From the NCBI GenBank assembly GCA_003520965.1, contig DOTU01000101.1, forward strand, positions 29,631 through 38,248: a DNA stretch of 8,618 nucleotides, read 5' to 3'. Shown in pieces: positions 1 through 7,100 of the stretch (positions are counted from its first letter, which is position 1; each line of letters starts with the position of its first letter). The stretch comes from Candidatus Zixiibacteriota bacterium. GTDB taxonomy: Bacteria; Zixibacteria; MSB-5A5; UBA10806. The notes below the pieces were generated by a model that saw only the letters and a list, made by a program, of their open reading frames with translations, was not told the DNA's origin and searched no databases. The translations under genes and the position numbers were made by a program.

Positions 1-4
1 GTCT

Positions 5-766
5 TCATTGTACAATGACCGCCTTCCAGGGAATAGTGAAACGTGAACTAGCAATATTGCCAGCCTCTATTGTAATTGAATTTGATAATTCTCCGGCTTT
101 ACTCTGAGGTTGCAGGTCCAACACCAACTCCGTCGTTCCTTTGGGAAGAAGGCTGGTTTTTACCAGTTTAGCCTTAACCAATGATGGCGCCGATTCCTCA
201 ACAATAGACAGATTTGCCTTACTCGCATCGTTGTTTGTTATAATGATTTTAATCTGCGCCGGTTTGCCCACGACGACATTACCGAAGTTGGCTTCAGCGG
301 GAGCGGGGGCAATAGTCTGCAGCGGATTATTGATAATGGCCGAAAATGAAATTTTAAGATATGGCTTTATCGGATCGCTTGAGTCAACATAGATTTGTTT
401 ATTGACTCGGCCGTTAAAATTCTTGGTGTTGAAATTAGCCAATATGGATGCTTCTCCGCCCGGTGCAATCGAACTATCTGAGAGCGGCGCAGTGGTGCAT
501 CCACAGGTCGGTTTGACATTGGTAATTATAAGGGTGTCTGTTCCTACGTTTCTAACCTTGAACGCGTGAACCACAACAGCGCCTCTGGGGATCGAGCCGA
601 ATTCCCATGTGTCTGCTTCAAATTGGATTCGTGCTTTCGAGGCCGGATTAACCTTGATTACCGCCGCATCGCTTTGCCTGCTTGTATCCGGGGCAGGCGT
701 ATTATCTGCCAGGCAGGCTGTCGAGATGCTCAGTATGATCATGATAAAACCAAGTGTTTTATACAT
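5..766 (-). CDS. DUF1573 domain exported protein (possible lipoprotein)
   Basis: 253-residue exported protein with two tandem DUF1573-type (ASH/Hydin-like, Ig-fold) domains, about residues 49-146 and 155-253. Domain 1 has the family hallmarks: an 'F..DTWEFGSIPRG' opening, 'KVRNVGTDTLIITNVKPTCGC' (the conserved TCGC falls at residues 87-90) and a following 'IAPGGEA' turn. Domain 2 repeats the pattern ('ANFGNVVVGKPAQIKIIITNND') without the Cys pair. The N-terminus is MYKTLGFIMIILSIS followed by TAC-LADN. Cys18 could be a lipidated cysteine, but Ser at -3 makes the lipobox weak; cleavage after CLA by signal peptidase I is the alternative. The start is the ATG at 766 because GAGGAG (775-780) lies 8 bases upstream. 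A TTG at 814 extends the frame by 16 residues but adds no signal-like sequence and overlaps the upstream stop. It lies 44 bp behind the CBS-like gene and is probably co-transcribed with it. DUF1573 has no established biochemical function; a periplasmic or surface location is inferred. Confidence 0.85.
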   Translation of the reverse strand: MYKTLGFIMIILSISTACLADNTPAPDTSRQSDAAVIKVNPASKARIQFEADTWEFGSIPRGAVVVHAFKVRNVGTDTLIITNVKPTCGCTTAPLSDSSIAPGGEASILANFNTKNFNGRVNKQIYVDSSDPIKPYLKISFSAIINNPLQTIAPAPAEANFGNVVVGKPAQIKIIITNNDASKANLSIVEESAPSLVKAKLVKTSLLPKGTTELVLDLQPQSKAGELSNSITIEAGNIASSRFTIPWKAVIVQ

Positions 767-810
767 CTTAATGGCTCCTCTTAAATAAAGGAAGTATGTA
801 GTATTAAATC

Positions 811-1803
811 TCAATCTAAATAGCCCATCTCTTTCATCCAGGAATCGTTATATATTTTCGAAAGATAGCGATTACCTGAATCGGCCAAAATCATCACAGG
901 GCATTTAATATCCTGTCTTTCCCGAACAACCTTTCTGGTTGCCGCCAGAACCGCTCCCGACGATCCACCGCAAAAGATTCCTTCGGTGCGAGCCATTTCC
1001 CGCGCGGTCAGGAAAGCCTCTTTATCACTTATCGGCAAAAATCTGTCGACTACATTAAAATCCATGGCGCCGACAAGCTTGTCGCTTCCGATCCCCTCGA
1101 TTTCATAATGCTCGGCAACCCCCAATTTCCCGGTTTCAAAATATGACGTGAATATTGAGCCTTCGGAGTCGACCGCCACAATTTCAATTGCCGGATTTCT
1201 TTCTTTTAAAAATCGTCCTACGCCGGATATAGTACCGCCGGTTCCTGCTCCAGCAATGAAGCAATCAATCTGCCCTTCGGTCTGCTCCCAGATCTCAGGA
1301 CCCGTGGTACAATAATGGCAATCTATATTAGCGGGATTGTTATATTGATCGAGATAGAACGAACGGGGAATTTGTGTGGCCAGTCGTTCGGCCGTTTTGT
1401 AGTTCGACGACGGGTCATCGGGTTTGGCTGTATGTGGAGTCAGAATTAATTCGGCTCCGAATGCCTTCATCATGTCCTGTTTTTCCCGGGAATTTTTATC
1501 GCTCATCACAATTATCGATTTATATCCTCTACAGGCGCAGACCCAGGCTACCGCTATTCCTGTATTTCCTGATGTTACCTCAATCACAACTCCGTGAGGC
1601 GAGAGACGGCCATCGCGCTCCGCGGCATCTATTAACGAGTTTGCGAGTCTATCCTTAATTGAACCGCTGGGATTATACATCTCAGCTTTTGCATAAAGAG
1701 TACAGGGCAAGCTTTGTGAAGCATTCCGCAGCGGTAATAATGGCGTATCACCGATGATTAATCTATTTGTCATTACAGGTACTATCGTTTGCCGGACCAG
1801 CAT
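811..1803 (-). CDS. PLP-dependent cystathionine beta-synthase / cysteine synthase
   Basis: 330-residue fold-type II PLP enzyme of the OASS/CBS family. It condenses an activated serine (serine or O-acetylserine) with homocysteine or sulfide; it is expected to be cytosolic. Visible motifs: NPSGSIKDR with the Schiff-base Lys50; SGNTG at 78-82 (substrate carboxylate loop); GTGGT at 187-191 (PLP phosphate loop); GGSSG at 279-283; and DSGNRYLSK at 308-316. Several stretches resemble the CBS branch more than CysK: 'VDSEGSI' (211-217), 'YEIEGIG' (233-239), 'VVDRFLPISDKEAF' (251-264) and the closing 'DSWMKEMG' (320-327). No heme-binding N-terminus and no C-terminal Bateman (CBS-pair) domain is present, so it is a bare catalytic core. 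The first in-frame start after a stop is ATG 1803. A strong AAGGAGG (1818-1824) precedes it, but at an unusually long 14-base spacing; ATG 1773 (Met11) is an alternative without a clear ribosome site. Substrate choice (homocysteine or sulfide) cannot be settled from sequence. Confidence 0.92.
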   Translation of the reverse strand: MLVRQTIVPVMTNRLIIGDTPLLPLRNASQSLPCTLYAKAEMYNPSGSIKDRLANSLIDAAERDGRLSPHGVVIEVTSGNTGIAVAWVCACRGYKSIIVMSDKNSREKQDMMKAFGAELILTPHTAKPDDPSSNYKTAERLATQIPRSFYLDQYNNPANIDCHYCTTGPEIWEQTEGQIDCFIAGAGTGGTISGVGRFLKERNPAIEIVAVDSEGSIFTSYFETGKLGVAEHYEIEGIGSDKLVGAMDFNVVDRFLPISDKEAFLTAREMARTEGIFCGGSSGAVLAATRKVVRERQDIKCPVMILADSGNRYLSKIYNDSWMKEMGYLD

Positions 1804-1840
1804 CTCTATTACTTATACCTCCTTATCTATTGAACGTTTC

Positions 1841-1854
1841 ATCTTAATTAAGAT
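1841..1854. repeat. 14-bp perfect palindrome ATCTTAATTAAGAT
   Basis: A perfect 14-bp palindrome lies 38 bp upstream of the ATG of the CBS-like gene and overlaps the candidate -10 and start site. Its position fits an operator for a dimeric repressor, but AT-rich palindromes occur by chance and no regulator family is recognised. Confidence 0.4.
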
Positions 1855-1879
1855 TAAAAGCTAACTGCGTTAATATCAA
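1851..1879 (-). promoter_or_regulatory. candidate sigma-70-type promoter for the CBS-like gene
   Basis: On the minus strand, TTGATA (1879-1874, five of six to TTGACA) is followed after exactly 17 bases by TAATCT (1856-1851, a weak -10 retaining the key T, A and final T). A start near 1844 would leave a leader of about 40 bases containing the AAGGAGG. This suggests the CBS-like gene and the DUF1573 gene are a unit separate from the BMC pair. The -10 is poor, so the call is tentative. Confidence 0.35.
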
Positions 1880-1930
1880 GCGATTAACTGCTGCGTTTAA
1901 CTTTCAAAAATCTAACCCCTAATTCTTAAA

Positions 1931-1955
1931 CCGATATCTTTTCAATAGTTATCGG
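1931..1955 (-). terminator. weak hairpin just behind the aldehyde dehydrogenase stop
   Basis: CCGATA (1931-1936) and TATCGG (1950-1955) form a 6-bp stem with a 13-base loop, beginning about 6 bases after the dehydrogenase stop codon. On the minus strand only TTTAAG follows, not a U-tract, so this is at best a weak or Rho-assisted 3' end. It would fit a transcript boundary between the BMC pair and the CBS-like gene. Confidence 0.2.
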
Positions 1956-1960
1956 TGTAA

Positions 1961-3397
1961 TCAAACGATTCTAAAGTAGTCAACCAAAGTGCAGCGTCGT
2001 GGCCTGGTAAAAGTGCGGGCGCGAGTCATTCCTTCGCCAGTGGTGCCGGCAATGGAAAAAGTGCAGAATCCCTCAGCGTTCATTCCCAGCCCTGCCATCG
2101 ATGGTCCATTTTTTACGAAAATATTGCCATTACAGAGTTGGGCCATTTTAGAGAGGTTGGCGATATTTGTGGAGTGCATTGTAAATGTATGTTCAAATTT
2201 ATGCTCCGCAGTTATGGCCAACTCTATTGCTTCCTCGATATCTCGGCAACGTACCAGCGGATGTACCGGCATTAGCTGCTCGGCCATAACCATCGGATCA
2301 TCCCACTCAGCTTCGAAGAAGAGGAGTCTGGTTCCCTGCGGAACCCTTACACCGGCAGCATGGGCAATACTGACCGCGTCCTTGCCAACGAAATCTCTGC
2401 ATACCTTCGGAAATCTCAATCCCTTTTTTGATGGGTCATCGATAACCACCAACGAAATAACCTTTCGAAGTTCATCGCCTTTGAGCTCATAACCGCCTGC
2501 CTGCGACATTTCGCGCTTTAGGAGGTTGTAGATTTTATCTACGGCAAATGTTTCTTTCTCCGAGGTACAGAGGATATTGTTATCGAAACTTGCCCCGTAA
2601 ATAATATTATCCGCGGCCTTTTTGATATCCGCAGTTTCGTCAACAACCACCGCCGGGTTACCCGGGCCGGCGCAGATAGCCTTAGCTCCAGAGGTCATCG
2701 CCATCTGCACCACCTCGCCGCCGCCAGTGACCAGGAGCAAGTCAATATCGCGATTCTGCATAAGGTGCGTGGCGCTGTCTTTTGATGGGTCTTTAATTGC
2801 GGTAATGAGACTTGCCGGGCCTCCTGCTGATATGATGGCGTCGTTCAGTATCTCAGCTACTCTGTTAGTGACTCCCTTGGCGCTCGGATGTGCATTGATT
2901 AGTATCGCATTTCCGGCAGAGATTATGCTGATCGCATTATTGACCGCCGTTGCTGCCGGGTTTGTCGAGGGCGTGATTGCCCCTACAACTCCATAGGGAG
3001 CAGCCTCAGTAATTGTCAGGCCATGATCGCCGCTCCAGGCTTCGGTTGTGATATCCTCGGGTCCGGGAGTCTTACGTGCCGCCAGGTCGATCTTGAGTTT
3101 TTTATCAGGCATCCGGCCTAAGCCGGTTTCCTTGACAGCCATCTGGCCAAGCCCCTCAGAATAGCGCAACGCTGCCGAACGCATTGCCTCAATAACGACT
3201 TTCCGTCCCTCAAGTCCGAGTTCAAGCAGTTGTTTTTGCGCTTTACGGGCAGTTTCCGTAGCCTCATCGATCGTCTCATACAAACATGAGTAACCGCTAA
3301 GCTTTATCACAGGCTCAGGCGTATCGGGTTTATCGTACCCCATTTCACGCATGATCTCGTTTACAAGGCGATCGATATTTTCCGGCGTGTTTTCCAA
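1961..3397 (-). CDS. eutE: BMC-associated CoA-acylating aldehyde dehydrogenase (EutE/PduP family)
   Basis: 478-residue NAD- and CoA-dependent aldehyde dehydrogenase that converts an aldehyde to its acyl-CoA inside a microcompartment. Visible landmarks: 'APYGVVGAITPSTNPAAT' (133-150, nucleotide-binding region), 'GPGNPAVVVDETADI' (244-258), the catalytic Cys277 in 'FDNNILCTSEKE', 'EQLMPVHPLVR' (373-383), and the C-terminal block 'IFVKNGPSMAGLG' (426-438), 'AGTTGEGMTRARTFTRPRRC' (450-469) and 'DYFRIV'. Residues 1-21 form a predicted amphipathic helix (I8, L11, V12, I15, M16, M19), followed by a Pro/Asp-rich linker (22-30). This is the encapsulation-peptide layout of PduP-like cargo, and it makes the protein slightly longer than typical ~465-residue members. 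The start is TTG 3397: an in-frame TAG lies 5 codons further up, GGAG (3403-3406) is 5 bases ahead, and no ATG precedes the targeting helix in this frame. It sits 141 bp behind the shell gene in the same direction. EutE (acetaldehyde) and PduP (propionaldehyde) cannot be separated by eye; the symbol is provisional. Confidence 0.93.
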   Translation of the reverse strand: MENTPENIDRLVNEIMREMGYDKPDTPEPVIKLSGYSCLYETIDEATETARKAQKQLLELGLEGRKVVIEAMRSAALRYSEGLGQMAVKETGLGRMPDKKLKIDLAARKTPGPEDITTEAWSGDHGLTITEAAPYGVVGAITPSTNPAATAVNNAISIISAGNAILINAHPSAKGVTNRVAEILNDAIISAGGPASLITAIKDPSKDSATHLMQNRDIDLLLVTGGGEVVQMAMTSGAKAICAGPGNPAVVVDETADIKKAADNIIYGASFDNNILCTSEKETFAVDKIYNLLKREMSQAGGYELKGDELRKVISLVVIDDPSKKGLRFPKVCRDFVGKDAVSIAHAAGVRVPQGTRLLFFEAEWDDPMVMAEQLMPVHPLVRCRDIEEAIELAITAEHKFEHTFTMHSTNIANLSKMAQLCNGNIFVKNGPSMAGLGMNAEGFCTFSIAGTTGEGMTRARTFTRPRRCTLVDYFRIV

Positions 3398-3538
3398 AAA
3401 CGCTCCATTATCCTATTGATATCAACTCAACTAATTGGTCCTATCCAGTCAAGGGACGTCATCTTTCCCGACGTACTCTAATGCATGAGGAAAGCCTGCT
3501 TTTCCCCAATGGAGAAGATGCCTACTTCTAAATTTTTC
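3398..3538 (-). other. 141-bp spacer between shell gene and aldehyde dehydrogenase
   Basis: The spacer is long for a tight operon. On the minus strand it holds only weak structures: an ACGTC...GACGT inverted repeat (3456-3474), a 5-bp GGAAA/TTTCC hairpin (3489-3505), and a 10-bp palindrome TTGATATCAA (3416-3425) 18 bases upstream of the TTG start. No convincing promoter pair or U-tract terminator was seen, so co-transcription with the shell gene is the simplest reading. Confidence 0.3.
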
Positions 3539-3826
3539 TTACTCTTTTGCTTCTCTTCCGCCGGTAGGGAATATATCGTGAATATTTGGATGTGGCCTGG
3601 GGATAACATGGACGCTTACCAGTTCACCCACCTTTTGGGCGGCGGCAGCGCCGGCTTCCGTAGCGGCTTTACATGCGGCGACATCGCCACGCACCAGAGC
3701 CGTTACAAACCCGCCGCCAATCTTCTCGTAACCTACGAGTGTTACTTTGGCGGCCTTGACCATGGCATCGGATGCCTCGATTAACGCGATAAGACCTTTT
3801 GTTTCTATCATTCCTAATGCTTCCAT
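3539..3826 (-). CDS. eutM: bacterial microcompartment hexameric shell protein (BMC-H, EutM-like)
   Basis: 95-residue single-domain BMC shell protein (PF00936 type), which assembles as cyclic hexamers that tile the facets of a microcompartment. The sequence is close to EutM/PduA as remembered: 'MEALGMIETKGLIALIEASD' at the N-terminus, 'VTLVGYEKIGGGFVTALVRG' (28-47), 'GDVAACKAATEAGAAAAQKV' (47-66) and 'GELVSVHVIPRPH' (67-79). The pore loop is K-I-G-G-G (35-39), the glycine form as in EutM rather than PduA's Ser. The tail after 'IFP' is short and charged (TGGREAKE). ATG 3826 is the start because AGGAGA (3833-3838) lies 6 bases upstream; a GTG at 3832 would add two residues but abuts that ribosome site. 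It is the first gene after the divergent promoter region and precedes the aldehyde dehydrogenase. A single BMC-H without a BMC-P vertex protein cannot close a shell by itself. Confidence 0.95.
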   Translation of the reverse strand: MEALGMIETKGLIALIEASDAMVKAAKVTLVGYEKIGGGFVTALVRGDVAACKAATEAGAAAAQKVGELVSVHVIPRPHPNIHDIFPTGGREAKE

Positions 3827-3867
3827 CGTCACTCTCCTAATTAAGGGTAGCTAAGATATTTTTGACG

Positions 3868-3896
3868 ATTTTATCATATCCCCAACATTTTGTCAA
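3868..3896 (-). promoter_or_regulatory. strong sigma-70-type promoter of the shell gene
   Basis: On the minus strand, a perfect -35 TTGACA (3896-3891) is followed by a 17-base spacer and TAAAAT (3873-3868, five of six to TATAAT). A start near 3861 gives a leader of about 35 bases ending in AGGAGA and the ATG at 3826. This is the best promoter in the window by match to consensus. Confidence 0.7.
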
Positions 3897-3900
3897 ATGG

Positions 3901-3942
3901 TAATTTGGGGGAAATTGGACTCTATAATGATTAACCAAATTA
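3901..3942. repeat. 8-bp inverted repeat between divergent promoters
   Basis: TAATTTGG (3901-3908) and CCAAATTA (3935-3942) are exact reverse complements with centres 34 bp apart, about three helical turns. They lie between the -35 boxes of the two divergent promoters. AATTGGA also occurs twice in direct orientation (3913-3919 and 3947-3953). The layout could be a pair of regulator sites, but no binding family is recognised. Confidence 0.35.
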
Positions 3943-3983
3943 GGTGAATTGGAGTATTCTCGGGATTTTGGCTATATTTGTTG

Positions 3984-4012
3984 TTGACCATAATATAGAT
4001 ATGCCTTAAAAT
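3984..4012 (+). promoter_or_regulatory. sigma-70-type promoter of the large secreted-protein gene
   Basis: TTGACC (3984-3989, five of six) is followed by a 17-base spacer and TAAAAT (4007-4012, five of six). A start near 4019 would give a leader of about 107 bases before the ATG at 4127. No riboswitch, known RNA motif or strong hairpin was recognised in that leader. It has the same -10 and spacer length as the divergent shell-gene promoter. Confidence 0.6.
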
Positions 4013-4126
4013 ATCCTTGCAGCTTATGTTTTGGCCGCACGGTTGGGATATCAAAAAAGTACATAGCCATTTGAGGCGAGTTGACAGATCGTTTAGTGAT
4101 TTGATTTGGCTGATAGGGAGAATGAG

Positions 4127-7100
4127 ATGAAAAGGTTATGGGAATCAATTGCAATCATAGTTTTCATAGGTACCTTGAATTTCGAATCCCTTGGACGACC
4201 CCCGGATTGGGCATATTGTCCAGGAGATATTAATAATAATCAAATTCATAATGGGATCGATATTACATATGGAATAAGCTATTTTAATGGCGGTAATGTA
4301 CCACCTTTCTACGTTTATAATGATTCAACGGGAGATTCATTATATCTTGCGGGTGACGTAAATGGCAATTGCTTATTTACAATTTCGGATATCATATTCC
4401 TTAGGACTTATTTATATGGGGGGCCATTACTGCAATATTGTCCATATATGCGTCCCAATGGTTATATTTGCCCGGTAAATAATAATCCTCCATGGGATAC
4501 AACCGGCGTGTTTTTCGATCCGGGTATTCCTGATACCGTGATAATCGGAAATCTTGACGGCTCTCTGATAGCTGCCCATCCCGGTGATACTCTTTTTATC
4601 CCTATATGGCTTAAAAATGATCAAAGCGTGGCGGCGATGATATTACCAATTGGGACATCTGATGTATATTTTTCCTCCAGGTTAGGGGGAATCATTAACT
4701 CTCCGCTAACTCGATTTGGTGCCGCGTTATTTCTAAATCCCGAATCAAGCCAACCCATTGCTGGCTTTACTACTCAGACTTTATCATGTTGGGCCGTAGA
4801 ACATAGGGATTCCCTTTTGAATACGCTTGGCATTTATAAGCAAGTTGCAGAAATTCGAGCCGTTGTCACCGGCGATTCATCGACAATCGGAGATACGACG
4901 CTCGTGATCCAGGGATTCCATCCCAGGGTTGGCTTAATCACCATGTCTGATAGTGTTGGCCTCAATGAATGGAATCCCGTCGTTATTCCCGGCAAGGTCT
5001 ATATCTGTCCATCTATTTGTAACATTCCTGATCCGAACGATTTCCATACCATCTTTGGCAACAGGGACGGTTCGGCGATGAGTGTCAGGCCGGGGGATAC
5101 AATCAATGTGCCTGTCTGGGGAGCCACTTCCCCGGATTCCGAGGATTTGATTGATTCGGTTACCATAATGCATATTCCTTTGGCTTCGAACGATGCTTAT
5201 ATCGTTTCACGCTTGGGCGGGTATTTTCCCGATACACTTGTTGGGCGCTGGGATGACAGATCGTTTCTGATTCCTGACCCCAATTCCCCCAGCGCGGGGA
5301 AAACCAGCCAATCGATGTTAGGGCTTGCCTGGCTCACTGACCCACGCGACCCCGAGAACTTTTTCTATACGGGCGGCGACACGGTTCTGATTTGTATGTA
5401 TCGGATGGTAGTTACCTCCAACCAAGCATACGGCGGGCAGACCATCTGCCCGTTCCAGCAGGGACATAATAATGCCAACGGGGGTCTATATTGGATGATG
5501 CAGGATGGATTATCCTCCGTGGTTCCAACCCAAACTTATGGCTGCCTCTATTTTGATTCTACCGGCCAGCCAAGTATCGTCAGCACTGCGCCATCGCGCA
5601 ACATACTCAATGCGTTAACAAACTCAAATATCTCCGTCACTTTCGATTTTCCTATTAACCTCGCCTCGCTTACCGATTCAACCTTCGTGGTTAACGCCAG
5701 TATGACGGGTCTTCATCGTGGGATGTTTTCTTTGAGTGATACCGGGATGACTGCTACCCTTAATCCGGATGATGACTTCAAGCCCGGGGAGGTAGTCACA
5801 GTCACCCTGACACCGGGGATATCATCAATATATCATCTTGCCATGAGAAACCCATATCAGTGGTCCTTTACAGTGATAACTGAGCCGAATGCTGAGCCTC
5901 TGAGCCGAAGTTTATCATATCACGCCGGGGATTCCCTTTACTCAATATATGCGGCCGACCTGGATAATGACGGAGATATTGATCTGATAGCATCCAACCA
6001 CCAGACCAATAATGTTTCCATATTTTTTAATGATGGTTCTGGAATATTTTCGTTCGATTCATCTTACGCTGTGGAACACGGCCCCCGTTCCGTCTGTGCC
6101 GTTGACCTTGATGGCGATGGGGATATGGATATTGCGGTCGTTTGCGAGCATACCAAGAAAATCACGATTTTATCAAATAACGGCAACGGAGTATTTGTGT
6201 CTGCGACTTCAATCACTCTAGAAAAATCAATTTTTGCTATTACCAGCGGGGATTTTGATAGAGATGGTGATATGGATCTGGCTACAGCGCTTGTATCGGG
6301 TGGAGCCGAGAAAAGGGTGGCAGTATTGTTTAACCAAGAGAATTTCTCATTTACAGCAAGTTATCATCAGACAACCGATGGAGCCAGGTATTCAATGGCA
6401 GCAATTGACCTTGATAATGGCAATGGTTTAGATATCGCTTCCGCTTGTTTTGATAAAAATAAGATTTGGGTTTCCTGGAATAACGGAAGCGGCTCATTTA
6501 CTCATTCCGCAGGATTTAATTCTGAGCATAGTCCCCAGACTGTCTGCGCTGGGGATATTGACAATGATGGTGATAACGACCTCTTAATAGCCAACTCATC
6601 AACAAATTATATTTCTGTTTTGGAAAATAATGGAGATAGCACTTTCAACTCGCCCCAGACCTACAATGTTGGTAGCGGCTATCCGTATGGCGTTGCATTG
6701 TCCGATATTGATGGTGATGGCGATTTGGATGCAGCAGTGGCAAATCAGACCTCATCATTTGCCGGCGTGATGCTTAATAACGGCTCGGGGGGCTTTTCTG
6801 CCGATACCACATATCTAATTACCGGAAAACCATGTTGTGTGGTTTCGGCCGATTTTAATGGCGATGACAAAATTGACCTGGCCGTGGCCGATCAACAATA
6901 TGACAGTTTACATATCTTTTTAAGCCGGTCGATATTGGGAGTGCTCTCGGGCACGATTCGGAGCGATTCAGCTTTACCGGTGATGGGAGCACAGATAACC
7001 ATAGACAGTCTTAACAAAGCGGCATATTCTGACAGCGCTGGGGTGTATATTATCGATAGTCTTCCTCCGGCGATTTATGCTGTATCGTTTTCGCGTCCGG

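Noticed and set aside
767..814. TTG-initiated 16-residue extension of the DUF1573 protein
   Set aside because: The ATG at 766 has GAGGAG at ideal spacing and begins a normal signal sequence; the extension is not signal-like and overlaps the upstream stop.
1989..2996. Plus-strand open frames opposite the aldehyde dehydrogenase
   Set aside because: They are antisense shadows of a strongly conserved coding gene and encode no recognisable protein pattern.
3361..3408. Short ATG frame (15 codons) overlapping the start of the aldehyde dehydrogenase
   Set aside because: It is out of frame with the dehydrogenase, has only a poorly spaced AGGA ahead, and shows no leader-peptide features.
3456..3505. 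Hairpins between shell and dehydrogenase genes as a terminator
   Set aside because: Stems are only 5 bp and no U-tract follows on the minus strand.
3827..3832. GTG start two codons upstream in the shell gene
   Set aside because: It abuts the AGGAGA ribosome site, and the family consistently begins at MEALGM-type sequence, matching ATG 3826.
3923..3928. Plus-strand TATAAT as a -10 box
   Set aside because: The sequence 17 bases upstream (GTAATT) has no -35 character.
4081..4118. Perfect TTGACA at 4081-4086 as a second promoter for the large gene
   Set aside because: No -10-like hexamer occurs 15-19 bases downstream; TTGACC/TAAAAT at 3984-4012 is a much better pair.
3972..5173. Minus-strand open frames opposite the start of the large gene
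   Set aside because: Short, without ribosome sites or family resemblance, and antisense to the well-supported secreted protein.
6012..6431. Plus-strand open frames inside the FG-GAP region in another frame
   Set aside because: They lie within the continuous large reading frame and arise from the repetitive Asp/Gly codons.
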